Part shown: positions 6,768 to 14,796 of the stretch, piece after piece
Layout: every line of letters starts with the position of its first letter
Position numbering within the stretch: the stretch's first letter is position 1
NCBI GenBank assembly: GCA_964543205.1
Contig: CAZIXB010000022.1
Coordinates: forward strand, 1 to 18,405
Direction of reading: 5' to 3'
DNA from: CAYSRM01 sp964543205
GTDB lineage: Bacteria > Verrucomicrobiota > Kiritimatiellia > UBA8416 > CAYSRM01
Length of the DNA stretch: 18,405 nt
Made by a program: the position numbers and the translations under genes
Notes under the pieces: model-generated
The model's database searches: none
The model's input: the letters and a program-made list of their open reading frames with translations, nothing else
Told to the model about the DNA's origin: nothing

Positions 6768-8396
6768 TCATAGGCCACCTATATCTTCCGGATAAGGATA
6801 ATCCCCGTCAAATTCGTAACACGGGATAAGGTAAAATGTGCGCACCGTAATTTGGTCAACAACAATCGGCAGCTCCGTGATCTCGCCGACCCCGTCAAAA
6901 TGTCTCTTCAGCGCTTCCATATTCTTCTCGATGTAATCGTCTTCCTTGGCAACAAAGATTGCGTTCTGTCCCTTGTACTCCTGGAAATTATCCCAGAACC
7001 TGTAATTTTCGCCGTGGCGCCTGCGCGGGCCCCAGAGATGAGTCTGTATCTGTTCCGGGGTATAAAACGCAATGCTGGCCGCAAAACCATACGACCCGCA
7101 CATAACGAAAACCCCTTTGTCATTGCCGGCTGAAGAAAGCATCTCCTGCCGCAACCGGGAAACCTCGCGGCCAAGCTCGCGCCACCCGAAACGTTCGGCA
7201 TGAGCGTCTACGTTTATGCGGTCAGGATCACCGGCAAAACTCCATTCAAAATCCAACCATGAAGGCGGAACATGTAAAATTGCGTGTATTGCAATAGTTG
7301 TAAATACACACAGAGCCATCGAAAACATCCTCGCTTTTCCACTGAACAAAGACCCCCACCTGCCTCCCCGGCTCCAAAGAATGCCAAGGGCCGCAATAAC
7401 TCCCATCCATGCCGGCGTCACCCAGTGCGGAGCAACCCTCAATTTGAAGCTGGCAAAAGAGAAATACAACAATGCCCCCAGCGCAGTGCATGCAAGGTAA
7501 AGCAATATCCGCCTCTTCTCAGGCTCACGCTGTTTCAGACACACAAACAAAGCATATAGCGCGTAGACAAAAACTCCAGGCGACAGCGCGAGTATCTGGC
7601 CTGCTATATATATCGGCACATGCTGCAGGCCGAATCCCTCGCCTTTCTGCCTGTATACCAGGTTGAACATGAATGTAGCCCAGTCGTGGTTCATGTTCCA
7701 CCATAAAAAAGGAGCCAGCACAAGCAACGACAGCGCCGCGGCCACGTATGGATATGGATGAACCAGCCACTTCCTGTCCGGAACAGAGATCAGGCAGAAC
7801 AATAGCGCCCCAAGCGGCAGGAAGGCCGCAAGAAATTTGCTTTGTAAAGCCATCCCCATGCACAGTCCAGCGCCGGCCCAGAAAGCAAGTTTGCGGTCAA
7901 TGATTCCTCGAAAGAGCAGAAACAGCGTGAGCGCCCAGAAAAGAATAAGCGGCGGGTCAGTGCTCATGTATACCGAAAAACAAGCGTATACAGGCACAAA
8001 AAGCATAAGCGTTCCGGCGGCGAATCCCGCAAGCCCGGCTTCCGCCCTGCTGCGTCCCAGCCGGACAGAGGCATGCCAGGCAAGAAAATATATGACAACT
8101 GCCGAAACCGTCAGACTTAACAGCGCAGGCAACCTTACGGTAAATTCATTGCTGACACCGAAAAGACGGGTGCTAAGCCATATTAAGTAAGCCGTCATGG
8201 GGGGATGATCATAATATCCCCCCGCAAGATGGCGGGACCATTCCCAGTGATAAGCTTCATCCCCCGATAAGGGAAAGGTGGTTATGTACCACAGTCTGAA
8301 GAGAAAAACCGCCGACGCCAGAATGGCAAAAAACGCCCCCGGCGAAAATGAACCGTCCCGCTGTTTGAACCATGCCGTACGAAACATAATGCGCAT
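6768..8396 (-). CDS. ArnT/PMT-like multi-span glycosyltransferase
   Basis: Integral membrane glycosyltransferase of the GT-C fold, PMT_2/GT39-like, which uses a lipid-linked sugar donor on the periplasmic side. The first span (about 20-41) is followed by the characteristic loop SGDEAYHWEWSRH with acidic pair D46/E47, then YYDHPPMTAYLIW. Many hydrophobic segments follow to about residue 365, then a soluble periplasmic C-terminal part of about 170 residues. The acceptor is unknown; lipid A, core sugar or another glycan are all possible, and the LptF/G neighbour favours an LPS role (inference). The start is uncertain: ATG at 8396 is used, TTG at 8405 and ATG at 8387 are alternatives and none has a good ribosome binding site. 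It follows ahcY by 79 bp. Confidence 0.82.
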   Translation of the reverse strand: MRIMFRTAWFKQRDGSFSPGAFFAILASAVFLFRLWYITTFPLSGDEAYHWEWSRHLAGGYYDHPPMTAYLIWLSTRLFGVSNEFTVRLPALLSLTVSAVVIYFLAWHASVRLGRSRAEAGLAGFAAGTLMLFVPVYACFSVYMSTDPPLILFWALTLFLLFRGIIDRKLAFWAGAGLCMGMALQSKFLAAFLPLGALLFCLISVPDRKWLVHPYPYVAAALSLLVLAPFLWWNMNHDWATFMFNLVYRQKGEGFGLQHVPIYIAGQILALSPGVFVYALYALFVCLKQREPEKRRILLYLACTALGALLYFSFASFKLRVAPHWVTPAWMGVIAALGILWSRGGRWGSLFSGKARMFSMALCVFTTIAIHAILHVPPSWLDFEWSFAGDPDRINVDAHAERFGWRELGREVSRLRQEMLSSAGNDKGVFVMCGSYGFAASIAFYTPEQIQTHLWGPRRRHGENYRFWDNFQEYKGQNAIFVAKEDDYIEKNMEALKRHFDGVGEITELPIVVDQITVRTFYLIPCYEFDGDYPYPEDIGGL

Positions 8397-8444
8397 CACG
8401 GGCAAAGCGACGGGAACAAGCTGTTAACCGCACCCGCACTCTGC

Positions 8445-8467
8445 CCGCTTACTCGGTTGACAAGCGG
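8445..8467 (-). other. Small hairpin between ahcY and the glycosyltransferase gene
   Basis: CCGCTT (8445-8450) and AAGCGG (8462-8467) pair around an 11-base loop, just after the ahcY stop. No U-run follows on the minus strand, so it is not a standard intrinsic terminator. It might partly separate expression of the glycosyltransferase gene, whose start lacks a Shine-Dalgarno sequence, from metK-ahcY. Confidence 0.3.
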
Positions 8468-8475
8468 TTGCCTGT

Positions 8476-9891
8476 TCAATAACGGTAACCGTCAAGCTTA
8501 TAAGGGCCTTTGCGTTTAACGCCCAGGTAATCGGCCTGGGCCTTGGTCAACTTGTCGATCTCAACGCCAAGCTTTTCGACGTGAATACGCGCCACATTTT
8601 CATCCAATAGCTTAGGCAGCACATAGACGCCTACAGGATATTTCTCCGGATGCAAGAAAAGCTCGAGCTGCGCGAGTACCTGGCAAGTAAAGCTGTTGGA
8701 CATAACAAAGCTGGGGTGCCCCGTGGCGCAACCCAGGTTTACCAACCTGCCCTGGGCCAGCAGAATAATGCTCTTTCCGTTCGGAAATGTTACACGGTCT
8801 ACTTGCGGCTTGATCTCTTCCCACTCGCACTTCTCTTCAAGCTTTGCCACCTGGATCTCACTGTCGAAATGGCCGATGTTGCATACCACGGACATGTCTT
8901 TCATCTGGCGCATGTGCTTTTCTTTGATTACATCGCAACAGCCAGTGGCTGTGACAAAAATGTGGCCCTCTTTACACGCCTCGTCCATGGGTTTAACTTC
9001 GTAACCTTCCATAACTGCCTGCAAGGCGCATATCGGGTCAATCTCCGTTACAATCACGCGCGCGCCCTGCCCTCTCAATGCCTGGCAACATCCCTTGCCT
9101 ACATCGCCGTACCCGGCAACAACAGCAATCTTGCCTGAAATCATCAGATCCGTTGCGCGGACTATCCCGTCTATAAGCGAATGCCGGCAGCCGTAAAGGT
9201 TGTCGAATTTCGACTTGGTTACAGCATCATTTACATTGAAAGCAGGAAAAAGTAGATCGCCCTTCTCCCACATCTGGTAAAGACGATGGACACCCGTAGT
9301 AGTCTCTTCAGATACGCCCCGGATTTTAGGCGCAATCCGATGGAACCTCTCCGGATCGCGTTTGATGGATTTCTTTACCTGCGCAAGAAGAACTTTTTCC
9401 TCTTCGCTTCCGGGTTTCCTGTCCAATATTTCAGGGTTTTCCTCCGCCTGGTACCCGAGATGGACAAACAATGTTGCATCGCCGCCGTCATCGACTATCA
9501 TGTTCGGGCCTTGACCCTTGCCCCAGTCAAGCATCTTGTCGGTATACTCCCAGTAATCTTCAAGGGACTCTCCCTTTTTCGCGAAAACAGGCACTCCGGA
9601 AGCAGCAATTGCAGCGGCAGCCTGATCCTGTGTCGAAAAGATATTGCAGCTTGCCCACCTGATGCGGGCGCCGAGCTCGCGCAATGTTTCAATCAGAACG
9701 GCTGTCTGTATTGTCATGTGAAGAGAACCGCTTACCCTGGCTCCCTTCAGCGGTTTATCCTTACCGTACTTCTCACGAAGCATCATAAGACCCGGCATTT
9801 CCTTTTCCGCCAGCTCTATTTCTCTCCTGCCTTCTTTGGCCAGTTTTATATCGTTCACTGCATATTCGGCTTTTCGTTTCTTTGCTGCCAA
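8476..9891 (-). CDS. ahcY: Adenosylhomocysteinase (SAH hydrolase)
   Basis: Cytosolic NAD-dependent enzyme that splits S-adenosylhomocysteine to homocysteine and adenosine, relieving product inhibition of methyltransferases. The 471-residue protein carries the substrate-site motifs DDGGDATL (134-141), EETTTG (195-200) and NVNDAVTKSKFDN (219-231, with the catalytic K226 and D230), the NAD-binding GYGDVGKG (260-267) and the conserved C-terminus ending YRY. It belongs to the longer type with an insertion at about 155-190. The start is a TTG: it is preceded by a perfect AGGAGG five bases away, and the next ATG would cut off the conserved DIKLAKEGRREIELAE segment. It lies 65 bp after metK, an evident SAM-cycle pair. 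Confidence 0.97.
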   Translation of the reverse strand: MAAKKRKAEYAVNDIKLAKEGRREIELAEKEMPGLMMLREKYGKDKPLKGARVSGSLHMTIQTAVLIETLRELGARIRWASCNIFSTQDQAAAAIAASGVPVFAKKGESLEDYWEYTDKMLDWGKGQGPNMIVDDGGDATLFVHLGYQAEENPEILDRKPGSEEEKVLLAQVKKSIKRDPERFHRIAPKIRGVSEETTTGVHRLYQMWEKGDLLFPAFNVNDAVTKSKFDNLYGCRHSLIDGIVRATDLMISGKIAVVAGYGDVGKGCCQALRGQGARVIVTEIDPICALQAVMEGYEVKPMDEACKEGHIFVTATGCCDVIKEKHMRQMKDMSVVCNIGHFDSEIQVAKLEEKCEWEEIKPQVDRVTFPNGKSIILLAQGRLVNLGCATGHPSFVMSNSFTCQVLAQLELFLHPEKYPVGVYVLPKLLDENVARIHVEKLGVEIDKLTKAQADYLGVKRKGPYKLDGYRY

Positions 9892-9956
9892 AACAACCTC
9901 CTGGTATTCCTGATTCTATTTTTCTTTTTTCTTTTTTCGCCTCTATCGGAGCGCCG

Positions 9957-11126
9957 TTATACAGCGTCCAACAACGCGTCTGTCCTGTCGGTCTTTTCCC
10001 ATGTAAACTTATTCAGTTTTCTGGTCCGCCCGAAATGACCGTAAGCAGCCGTGTCTTCGTAAATCGGCCTTAGCAGATCCAGCTCCTTGACAATCTCTGC
10101 GGGTTTAAGACCAAAGACCTTCCGCACTGCCTTGGCCAGCTTGTTGTCGTCAACTGTTCCGGTTCCGAATGTGTCTACAAGGACGGAAACCGGCTCCGGA
10201 TACCCTATTGCGTAGGCTAGCTGCACTTCGCACTTTGCGGCTAGCTTGGCGGCCACAATGTTTTTGGCCACATACCGAGCCATGTAGGCCGCGCTCCTAT
10301 CAACCTTGGAAGGGTCTTTACCTGAAAAAGCTCCGCCGCCGTGCCGGCCCATGCCGCCGTAGGTATCCACAATTATCTTTCTGCCTGTCAGACCGGCGTC
10401 ACCCTGAGGGCCTCCTGTTACAAAGCGTCCCGTAGGATTCACAAGATACCTTGTTTTGGAATTAAGCAGCTTTGCCGGAATATTCTTTTTGATAACTTCC
10501 TCGATAATCGCGTCTTTCAGTTCCTTGTGCGAAACATCCGGGTCATGTTGCGTTGAAACAACAACATTATCGATTCTCACAGGTTTTCCATCGTCATAAA
10601 CAACCGACACCTGGGATTTTCCGTCTGGACGTATGAATGGAACGCTTTGGTTCTTTCTGACTTTCGCCAAAGCCTTTGTCAGCCTGTGCGCAAACATGAT
10701 GGGCATAGGCATCAATTCCCTGGTCTCGTTGCAGGCATAACCGAACATCATACCCTGGTCTCCGGCGCCTTGTTCCTTGAACATCCCCTTGCCGCTGGTC
10801 ACTCCCTGGGATATATCCGGCGACTGCTTGTCCAGAGACACCAGAACAGCGCAGGTATCATGGCTGAACCCGCTTGCGGGATCAGTGTACCCTATTTTCT
10901 TGATTTTCTTTCTGACAAAATCAGCATAAGGCACCTGCGCTTTGCTGGTAATCTCACCGGCAATTACTACCATGCCGGTAGATAAAAGCGTCTCACATGC
11001 CACCCTGCTACGCTTGTCTTCCGCCAGAAGCGCGTCGAGTATCGCATCAGAAATACCGTCCGCCATTTTATCCGGATGCCCTTCAGTTACCGACTCCGAT
11101 GTAAAAAGAATTCTTGTTGCTGCCAT
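9957..11126 (-). CDS. metK: S-adenosylmethionine synthetase
   Basis: Makes SAM from methionine and ATP. The 389-residue protein has the expected three-domain family length. Motifs seen are GHPDK at 16-20 (ATP/metal site), GAGDQG in the signature 1 region and GGGAFSGKD in signature 2. The ATG at 11126 is chosen over an upstream in-frame start because AGGAAGG lies seven bases before it and MAATRILFTSESVTEGHPDK is the normal family beginning. The gene heads the metK-ahcY pair. Its 276-bp leader is described separately; no known SAM or SAH riboswitch core is recognised there. Confidence 0.97.
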   Translation of the reverse strand: MAATRILFTSESVTEGHPDKMADGISDAILDALLAEDKRSRVACETLLSTGMVVIAGEITSKAQVPYADFVRKKIKKIGYTDPASGFSHDTCAVLVSLDKQSPDISQGVTSGKGMFKEQGAGDQGMMFGYACNETRELMPMPIMFAHRLTKALAKVRKNQSVPFIRPDGKSQVSVVYDDGKPVRIDNVVVSTQHDPDVSHKELKDAIIEEVIKKNIPAKLLNSKTRYLVNPTGRFVTGGPQGDAGLTGRKIIVDTYGGMGRHGGGAFSGKDPSKVDRSAAYMARYVAKNIVAAKLAAKCEVQLAYAIGYPEPVSVLVDTFGTGTVDDNKLAKAVRKVFGLKPAEIVKELDLLRPIYEDTAAYGHFGRTRKLNKFTWEKTDRTDALLDAV

Positions 11127-11402
11127 TTCTTTTCCTTCCTGTCTCATTTTGCCGCATTACGACGCTCAATGAATAATTCAATTTCCGCTGCTTCCAAGCG
11201 GCAATCCCCTAATAGCCCGAAGCGAGACATCGCTGCCAGGCACACTTATACCGCTGAAAACGACTAAACGCGCGGATATTACAGCAATTTTGAGAAGAAA
11301 CCAAGGATTAATTGAGAGTTTTCACGGAAAACCGGAATCGGTAGTTTTGACAATTCGCTCTCTCGCAGTGGCGCTGTCCGCGCTTGCGGCAGGAATCGAT
11401 CA
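11127..11402 (-). promoter_or_regulatory. metK leader with candidate promoter and small hairpins
   Basis: This gene-free stretch separates ptsI from metK. A candidate promoter is TTGGTT (11304-11299), a 17-bp spacer, then TAATAT (11281-11276); both boxes are moderate matches. It would give a leader of roughly 140 nt. Within that leader AGCGA/TCGCT pair around a 4-base loop (11221-11234) and CCGCT/AGCGG pair around a 7-base loop (11185-11201). Upstream of the promoter, GTTTTC/GAAAAC pair around a 3-base loop (11318-11332), without a U-run, so it is at best a poor terminator for the pts operon. I do not recognise a SAM-I, SAM-II or SAH riboswitch. Confidence 0.35.
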
Positions 11403-13181
11403 TTAAACCAGCTCAAGAACCTCGGGAGCAACCTCCCTGGTTAAATCACGGCACAGATGCCTGACCTCAGCTCCGGTCTGGCACTTCAACGCCTCGGCGG
11501 CAAGTTCCCTGGCCCTTGCATAACTTACGCTCCTGATCGCGTCTTTCACCAGTGGCGTCGAAGCCGGCGCAACGCTGAATTCGTCTATGTCCAATCCGAC
11601 AAGCAATGGAGCAAGAACAGGATCAGCCGCCATTTCACCGCACAGTCCCACCCAGATATCGTTATCGTGCCCGGCCCTCACTGTAGCTTCGATAAGCTTT
11701 AACACGCCGGGGTGAGCCGGCTCGTACAGGTATGAGACCGATTCATTTGCGCGGTCGACAGCAATAGTGTATTGCACCAGGTCGTTCGTGCCCAGACTGA
11801 AAAAATCAACATGCCTGGCAATACTGGCAGCAGTCAAAGCCGCAGATGGAATCTCTATCATAACCCCGACTTCAATCTTCTTCCGGAAGGTCGCTCCCTC
11901 GGATTCAAGATCCTTCTTGGCCTCTTCCAGTATCGCATTTGCCTGGATAACTTCGGTCACACTGGATATCATGGGATACATCACCTTGACATTTCCATGT
12001 ATGTTCGAGCGCAAAATAGCCCTTAGCTGGCTTCTGAATTGATCCGGATTTTTCAACGACAACCGAATAGAACGGCACCCTAGAAAAGGATTGGCTTCCT
12101 GCATAACATCCGATTCCGAGAAAAACTTGTCGCCCCCGATATCCAGGGTTCTTATAATAACCGGCGCGGGAGCCAGAGCAGATGCAACTTCTTCGTATAC
12201 CTCCGCTTGTTCCTCCTCGCTCACGGAGGCATCCCTGGAAAGGAAAAGATATTCGGACCGGAACAATCCGATTCCCTGCGCTCCATAGGCTATGACCGCA
12301 TCCACTTCTTCGGGCTTTTCCACGTTAGCCGACAACACTACGCTGTGCCCGTCTTTCGTCTCTGCCGGCTCCTCCTTCAAAGTTGTCAGATTTTGCTGAA
12401 TGGTCTCCCTGGCCTTGGTTACCTCTCCGTAATCCCTGAGCTGGTCGCAATCCGGTTTGACAATAAATGTCCCTTTGTTCCCGTCAAGCAGAACTTCGTC
12501 GCCGTTTTGCACCTTGCTGCTGATATCATGAAGCGCAACTATGGTTGGAATTTCAAATGCCCGGGCCATGACAGCAGTGTGAGAAGTAGGGCTCCCGAGG
12601 TCGGTGGCAAGGCCCATAACCTTTTTTGCGTCCAGCGCTGCCGCTTGCGACGGGGCCAGGTCAGAAGCAACAAGAATATATTTGCCTTCCAGCTCATTAA
12701 CCGAAGGCGAAAGGTCGCCGGTAAGGTTCCGGATCAAACGCCGCCCAACGTCGCGCACGTCGGCAACGCGTTCTTTAAGGTAGTCGTCCTTGACTGAGCC
12801 AAGCATCTGCGCGTATTTCTCTGTGGCCTGGCGAACTATCGCTTCGGCGTTTTTCCTGTCTTTCTTGAGCCGTTCAACGACCTCCTCGATAAGAGTCACA
12901 TCATCAAGGACCATCAGGTGCGCATCCAACACGCCGCTTCCAACATGCGAATCGTTCTTCAATAAGTCCGACTGCAAATCCCGTATCTGTCTCCGGGTCT
13001 CGATCAGGGCGTCTTCAAACCTCATTATCTCGGCTTCAATCTCATCTTCGGCAATTTTCCTTGACCTTACCTGCGCAGATTCTGCCGCCACAACGGCAAC
13101 CGGACCGACAATTACTCCCGGAGAAACGCCTATCCCGTGGTAAACATTGTCCTGACATTTTGTTTTTGAATCATTGGCCAT
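11403..13181 (-). CDS. ptsI: Phosphoenolpyruvate--protein phosphotransferase (Enzyme I)
   Basis: Autophosphorylates from PEP and passes the phosphate to HPr, the first step of the phosphotransferase system. The 592-residue protein has the N-terminal HPr-binding/swivel part with active-site His201 in SPTSHTAVMARA, and the C-terminal TIM-barrel PEP domain with GIGLFRSEYLF (303-313), RTLDIGGDK (344-352), LGTNDLVQY (463-471) and the catalytic Cys514 in WVGLCGEM. There is no GAF domain, so it is the sugar-type or stand-alone EI and not the nitrogen-type EI-Ntr. The ATG lies 3 bp after the ptsH stop, with GAGG eight bases upstream, inside the last ptsH codons. No Enzyme II gene is in the window, so the role may be regulatory. 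Confidence 0.96.
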   Translation of the reverse strand: MANDSKTKCQDNVYHGIGVSPGVIVGPVAVVAAESAQVRSRKIAEDEIEAEIMRFEDALIETRRQIRDLQSDLLKNDSHVGSGVLDAHLMVLDDVTLIEEVVERLKKDRKNAEAIVRQATEKYAQMLGSVKDDYLKERVADVRDVGRRLIRNLTGDLSPSVNELEGKYILVASDLAPSQAAALDAKKVMGLATDLGSPTSHTAVMARAFEIPTIVALHDISSKVQNGDEVLLDGNKGTFIVKPDCDQLRDYGEVTKARETIQQNLTTLKEEPAETKDGHSVVLSANVEKPEEVDAVIAYGAQGIGLFRSEYLFLSRDASVSEEEQAEVYEEVASALAPAPVIIRTLDIGGDKFFSESDVMQEANPFLGCRSIRLSLKNPDQFRSQLRAILRSNIHGNVKVMYPMISSVTEVIQANAILEEAKKDLESEGATFRKKIEVGVMIEIPSAALTAASIARHVDFFSLGTNDLVQYTIAVDRANESVSYLYEPAHPGVLKLIEATVRAGHDNDIWVGLCGEMAADPVLAPLLVGLDIDEFSVAPASTPLVKDAIRSVSYARARELAAEALKCQTGAEVRHLCRDLTREVAPEVLELV

Positions 13182-13184
13182 GGA

Positions 13185-13484
13185 CTATTCCTCGTCAAAT
13201 TTCCGCGCTATCAGGCTTTCTATCTCATCAAGAAGATCTTCGGCATCCTCGCCTTGAGCGCTGATTATAAGCTTTGATCCTTTCGAAGCTTCCAGGGTCA
13301 TAACACCCATTATGCTCTTGCCCGACACCTTGTTACCGTCCTTTTCTATATAGCAATCCGCGTCGTACCGGGATGCTATTTTTGTAATCATCGCAGCCGG
13401 CCTTGCATGTATGCCATACTGGTTCTGAATAACAACCCGTCTCGTGAAAGGCTCCTGTCCTGTTTCTGTTTTATTCGGTGCCAT
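13185..13484 (-). CDS. ptsH: Phosphocarrier protein HPr
   Basis: Small phosphate carrier between Enzyme I and its targets. The 99-residue protein has the EI-phosphorylated His26 in GIHARPA and, 31 residues later as in Bacillus HPr (His15/Ser46), the kinase-target Ser57 in GKSIMGVMTLEA. Both sites being intact fits the adjacent hprK. The N-terminus is about 11 residues longer than usual. The ATG at 13484 lies inside the end of hprK (14-bp overlap) with only a weak GAG-type ribosome site, so coupled translation is likely; no better start is available before the conserved core. Confidence 0.95.
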   Translation of the reverse strand: MAPNKTETGQEPFTRRVVIQNQYGIHARPAAMITKIASRYDADCYIEKDGNKVSGKSIMGVMTLEASKGSKLIISAQGEDAEDLLDEIESLIARKFDEE

Positions 13485-14445
13485 CGCTGGTTCTACTCAT
13501 AATTTCCATCAGGTTATTGTCAAGTTCCTTTGTGGCATCGTGGCCAAGCGCTCTGAGCTTCTGATCGAGAGCGGCGGCTTCCACCACGTTTGCAAGGTCT
13601 CTGCCCGGCAGCACCGGAATTTCAACCAAAGGCAGCTTCTGCTCCAATATGTCACAGGTCGACCGGGAAGCGCCGACATCGGTGGACATTTTCCGGGATC
13701 CTGTCCCGGGATCATAAAGGCGAACGACCATATCAAGACGTTTCTGTTCCCTTACCGCCGCAACACCAAAAAGACTTGGGACGTGAATAATACCAAGCCC
13801 CCTTATCTCCATGTGATACCTGGTAACCACAATCGGAGCCCCCAGGATAGCGCCGGAACTGTCCACGCGCAACGATGTTATGTCGTCGGAAACCAGCGCA
13901 TAGCCTTTCCTTATAAGAGCAAGGGCTGTTTCGCTTTTGCCTAATCCCGGCTTGCCTTCGATTATTACGCCGATCCCCATTATCTCCACCATCGTCCCCT
14001 GGTACTTTATGTTTGGAGCCATCAGGTTTTCCATCAGGATGGTCGCGGCATTCACGAAATGCTTGGTGATGGCGTCTGTTCGCAACACCGGCACCCGGTA
14101 CTTGTCGGCAAGTTCCTTTATGCAGGGAAAAACCTTTTTGTGCCGTGAAAAAACAACGCATGGAACCTTTTTCTCGAAGAAACGGTCAAGTCTCTCTTTT
14201 CTTTCCTGGCTTGACAAAGAAGACAGGTAAGAATGTTCCGCCAGACCGATCACCTGCACACGTTTCTGGGGAAAATGCTTGAGAAAACCCGCCAGGCCGA
14301 GACCCGCGCGGTTGATTGCGGCTTCGGGAATGTTCCTGTTGAGCCATTTCTCTCCGGCAATCAGATCAAGATCCATACTGCGCTGGCCGGACTCCAGAAA
14401 AGTGCGTACAGTCACCTTGTTCTTGTGCTTTGATTCGCTGATCAT
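13471..14445 (-). CDS. hprK: HPr kinase/phosphorylase
   Basis: Bifunctional enzyme that phosphorylates the regulatory Ser of HPr with ATP or PPi and can reverse it with phosphate. The 324-residue protein is full length: an N-terminal domain (about 1-135) and a P-loop kinase domain with Walker A GKPGLGKS (164-171), the Asp pair D187/D188, the family signature MEIRGLGII (212-220) and the C-terminal LPGRDLANVVEAA loop (279-291). One oddity: where Bacillus and Lactobacillus enzymes have the active-site His (L. casei His140, in the HG before the P-loop) this protein has Gln149 in KYQGTMVEIMG. The start overlaps the hpf stop (ATGA), with AGGAG a rather long 13 bases upstream. The next gene is its substrate HPr. 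Confidence 0.95.
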   Translation of the reverse strand: MISESKHKNKVTVRTFLESGQRSMDLDLIAGEKWLNRNIPEAAINRAGLGLAGFLKHFPQKRVQVIGLAEHSYLSSLSSQERKERLDRFFEKKVPCVVFSRHKKVFPCIKELADKYRVPVLRTDAITKHFVNAATILMENLMAPNIKYQGTMVEIMGIGVIIEGKPGLGKSETALALIRKGYALVSDDITSLRVDSSGAILGAPIVVTRYHMEIRGLGIIHVPSLFGVAAVREQKRLDMVVRLYDPGTGSRKMSTDVGASRSTCDILEQKLPLVEIPVLPGRDLANVVEAAALDQKLRALGHDATKELDNNLMEIMSRTSDGTE

Positions 14446-14786
14446 TGATCTGTGTTAATCTCCTGTTTTTCTGCTTCTTTCTTCCGCATTGTAAGTTTGT
14501 GATCCTTTAGCTTGTCATGCTGCTTTCTCATCTGACGCTCTATTTTGTTGATCACCGAATCCAGCGAGCCACGTATTTGATCGCTCTTTTCCTCAGCTTC
14601 AAGCCTTATATGATTCCTGGCTTGAACAACAATCTCCGCAAGCTTGTTGTGCCTCTCCTCATCAAGTATTATGTGAATATGTTCTATTCCCGGAAATTCA
14701 CGCATCAATTCATCCGCCTTAGCCCTTGCATAATCCTGGGTGCCATTCGAGATTTCAATATGCCTTGCCGTGATTTCTATCGACAT
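14442..14786 (-). CDS. hpf: Short ribosome hibernation promoting factor (HPF/RaiA family)
   Basis: Binds the 30S decoding region and idles ribosomes in stress or stationary phase. At 114 residues this is the short type, without the C-terminal dimerisation domain of long HPF. The N-terminus MSIEITARHIEISNGTQDYA and the mid segment EIVVQARNHIRLEAEEKSDQ match the family; the C-terminus (about 85-114) is a charged Lys/Glu tail. A strong AAGGAGG lies five bases before the ATG and overlaps the lptB stop codon. hpf next to hprK and lptB repeats the proteobacterial arrangement, where rpoN normally sits between lptB and hpf. Confidence 0.92.
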   Translation of the reverse strand: MSIEITARHIEISNGTQDYARAKADELMREFPGIEHIHIILDEERHNKLAEIVVQARNHIRLEAEEKSDQIRGSLDSVINKIERQMRKQHDKLKDHKLTMRKKEAEKQEINTDQ

Positions 14787-14796
14787 CCAACCCTCC

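Noticed and set aside
6674..6778. 35-residue N-terminal extension of the LptF/G permease from a GTG start
   Set aside because: The ATG at 6673 has a good ribosome site and puts the first membrane span at the usual place; the extension is charged and family-unlike. It is kept only as an alternative.
9892..9956. SAH riboswitch before ahcY
   Set aside because: The metK-ahcY gap is only 65 bp, is largely A-rich and then AGGAGG, and has no room for the known SAH-sensing fold.
9286..10038. Plus-strand open frame (250 codons) across ahcY and the metK end
   Set aside because: It crosses two certain minus-strand genes and its gap, with no start signal.
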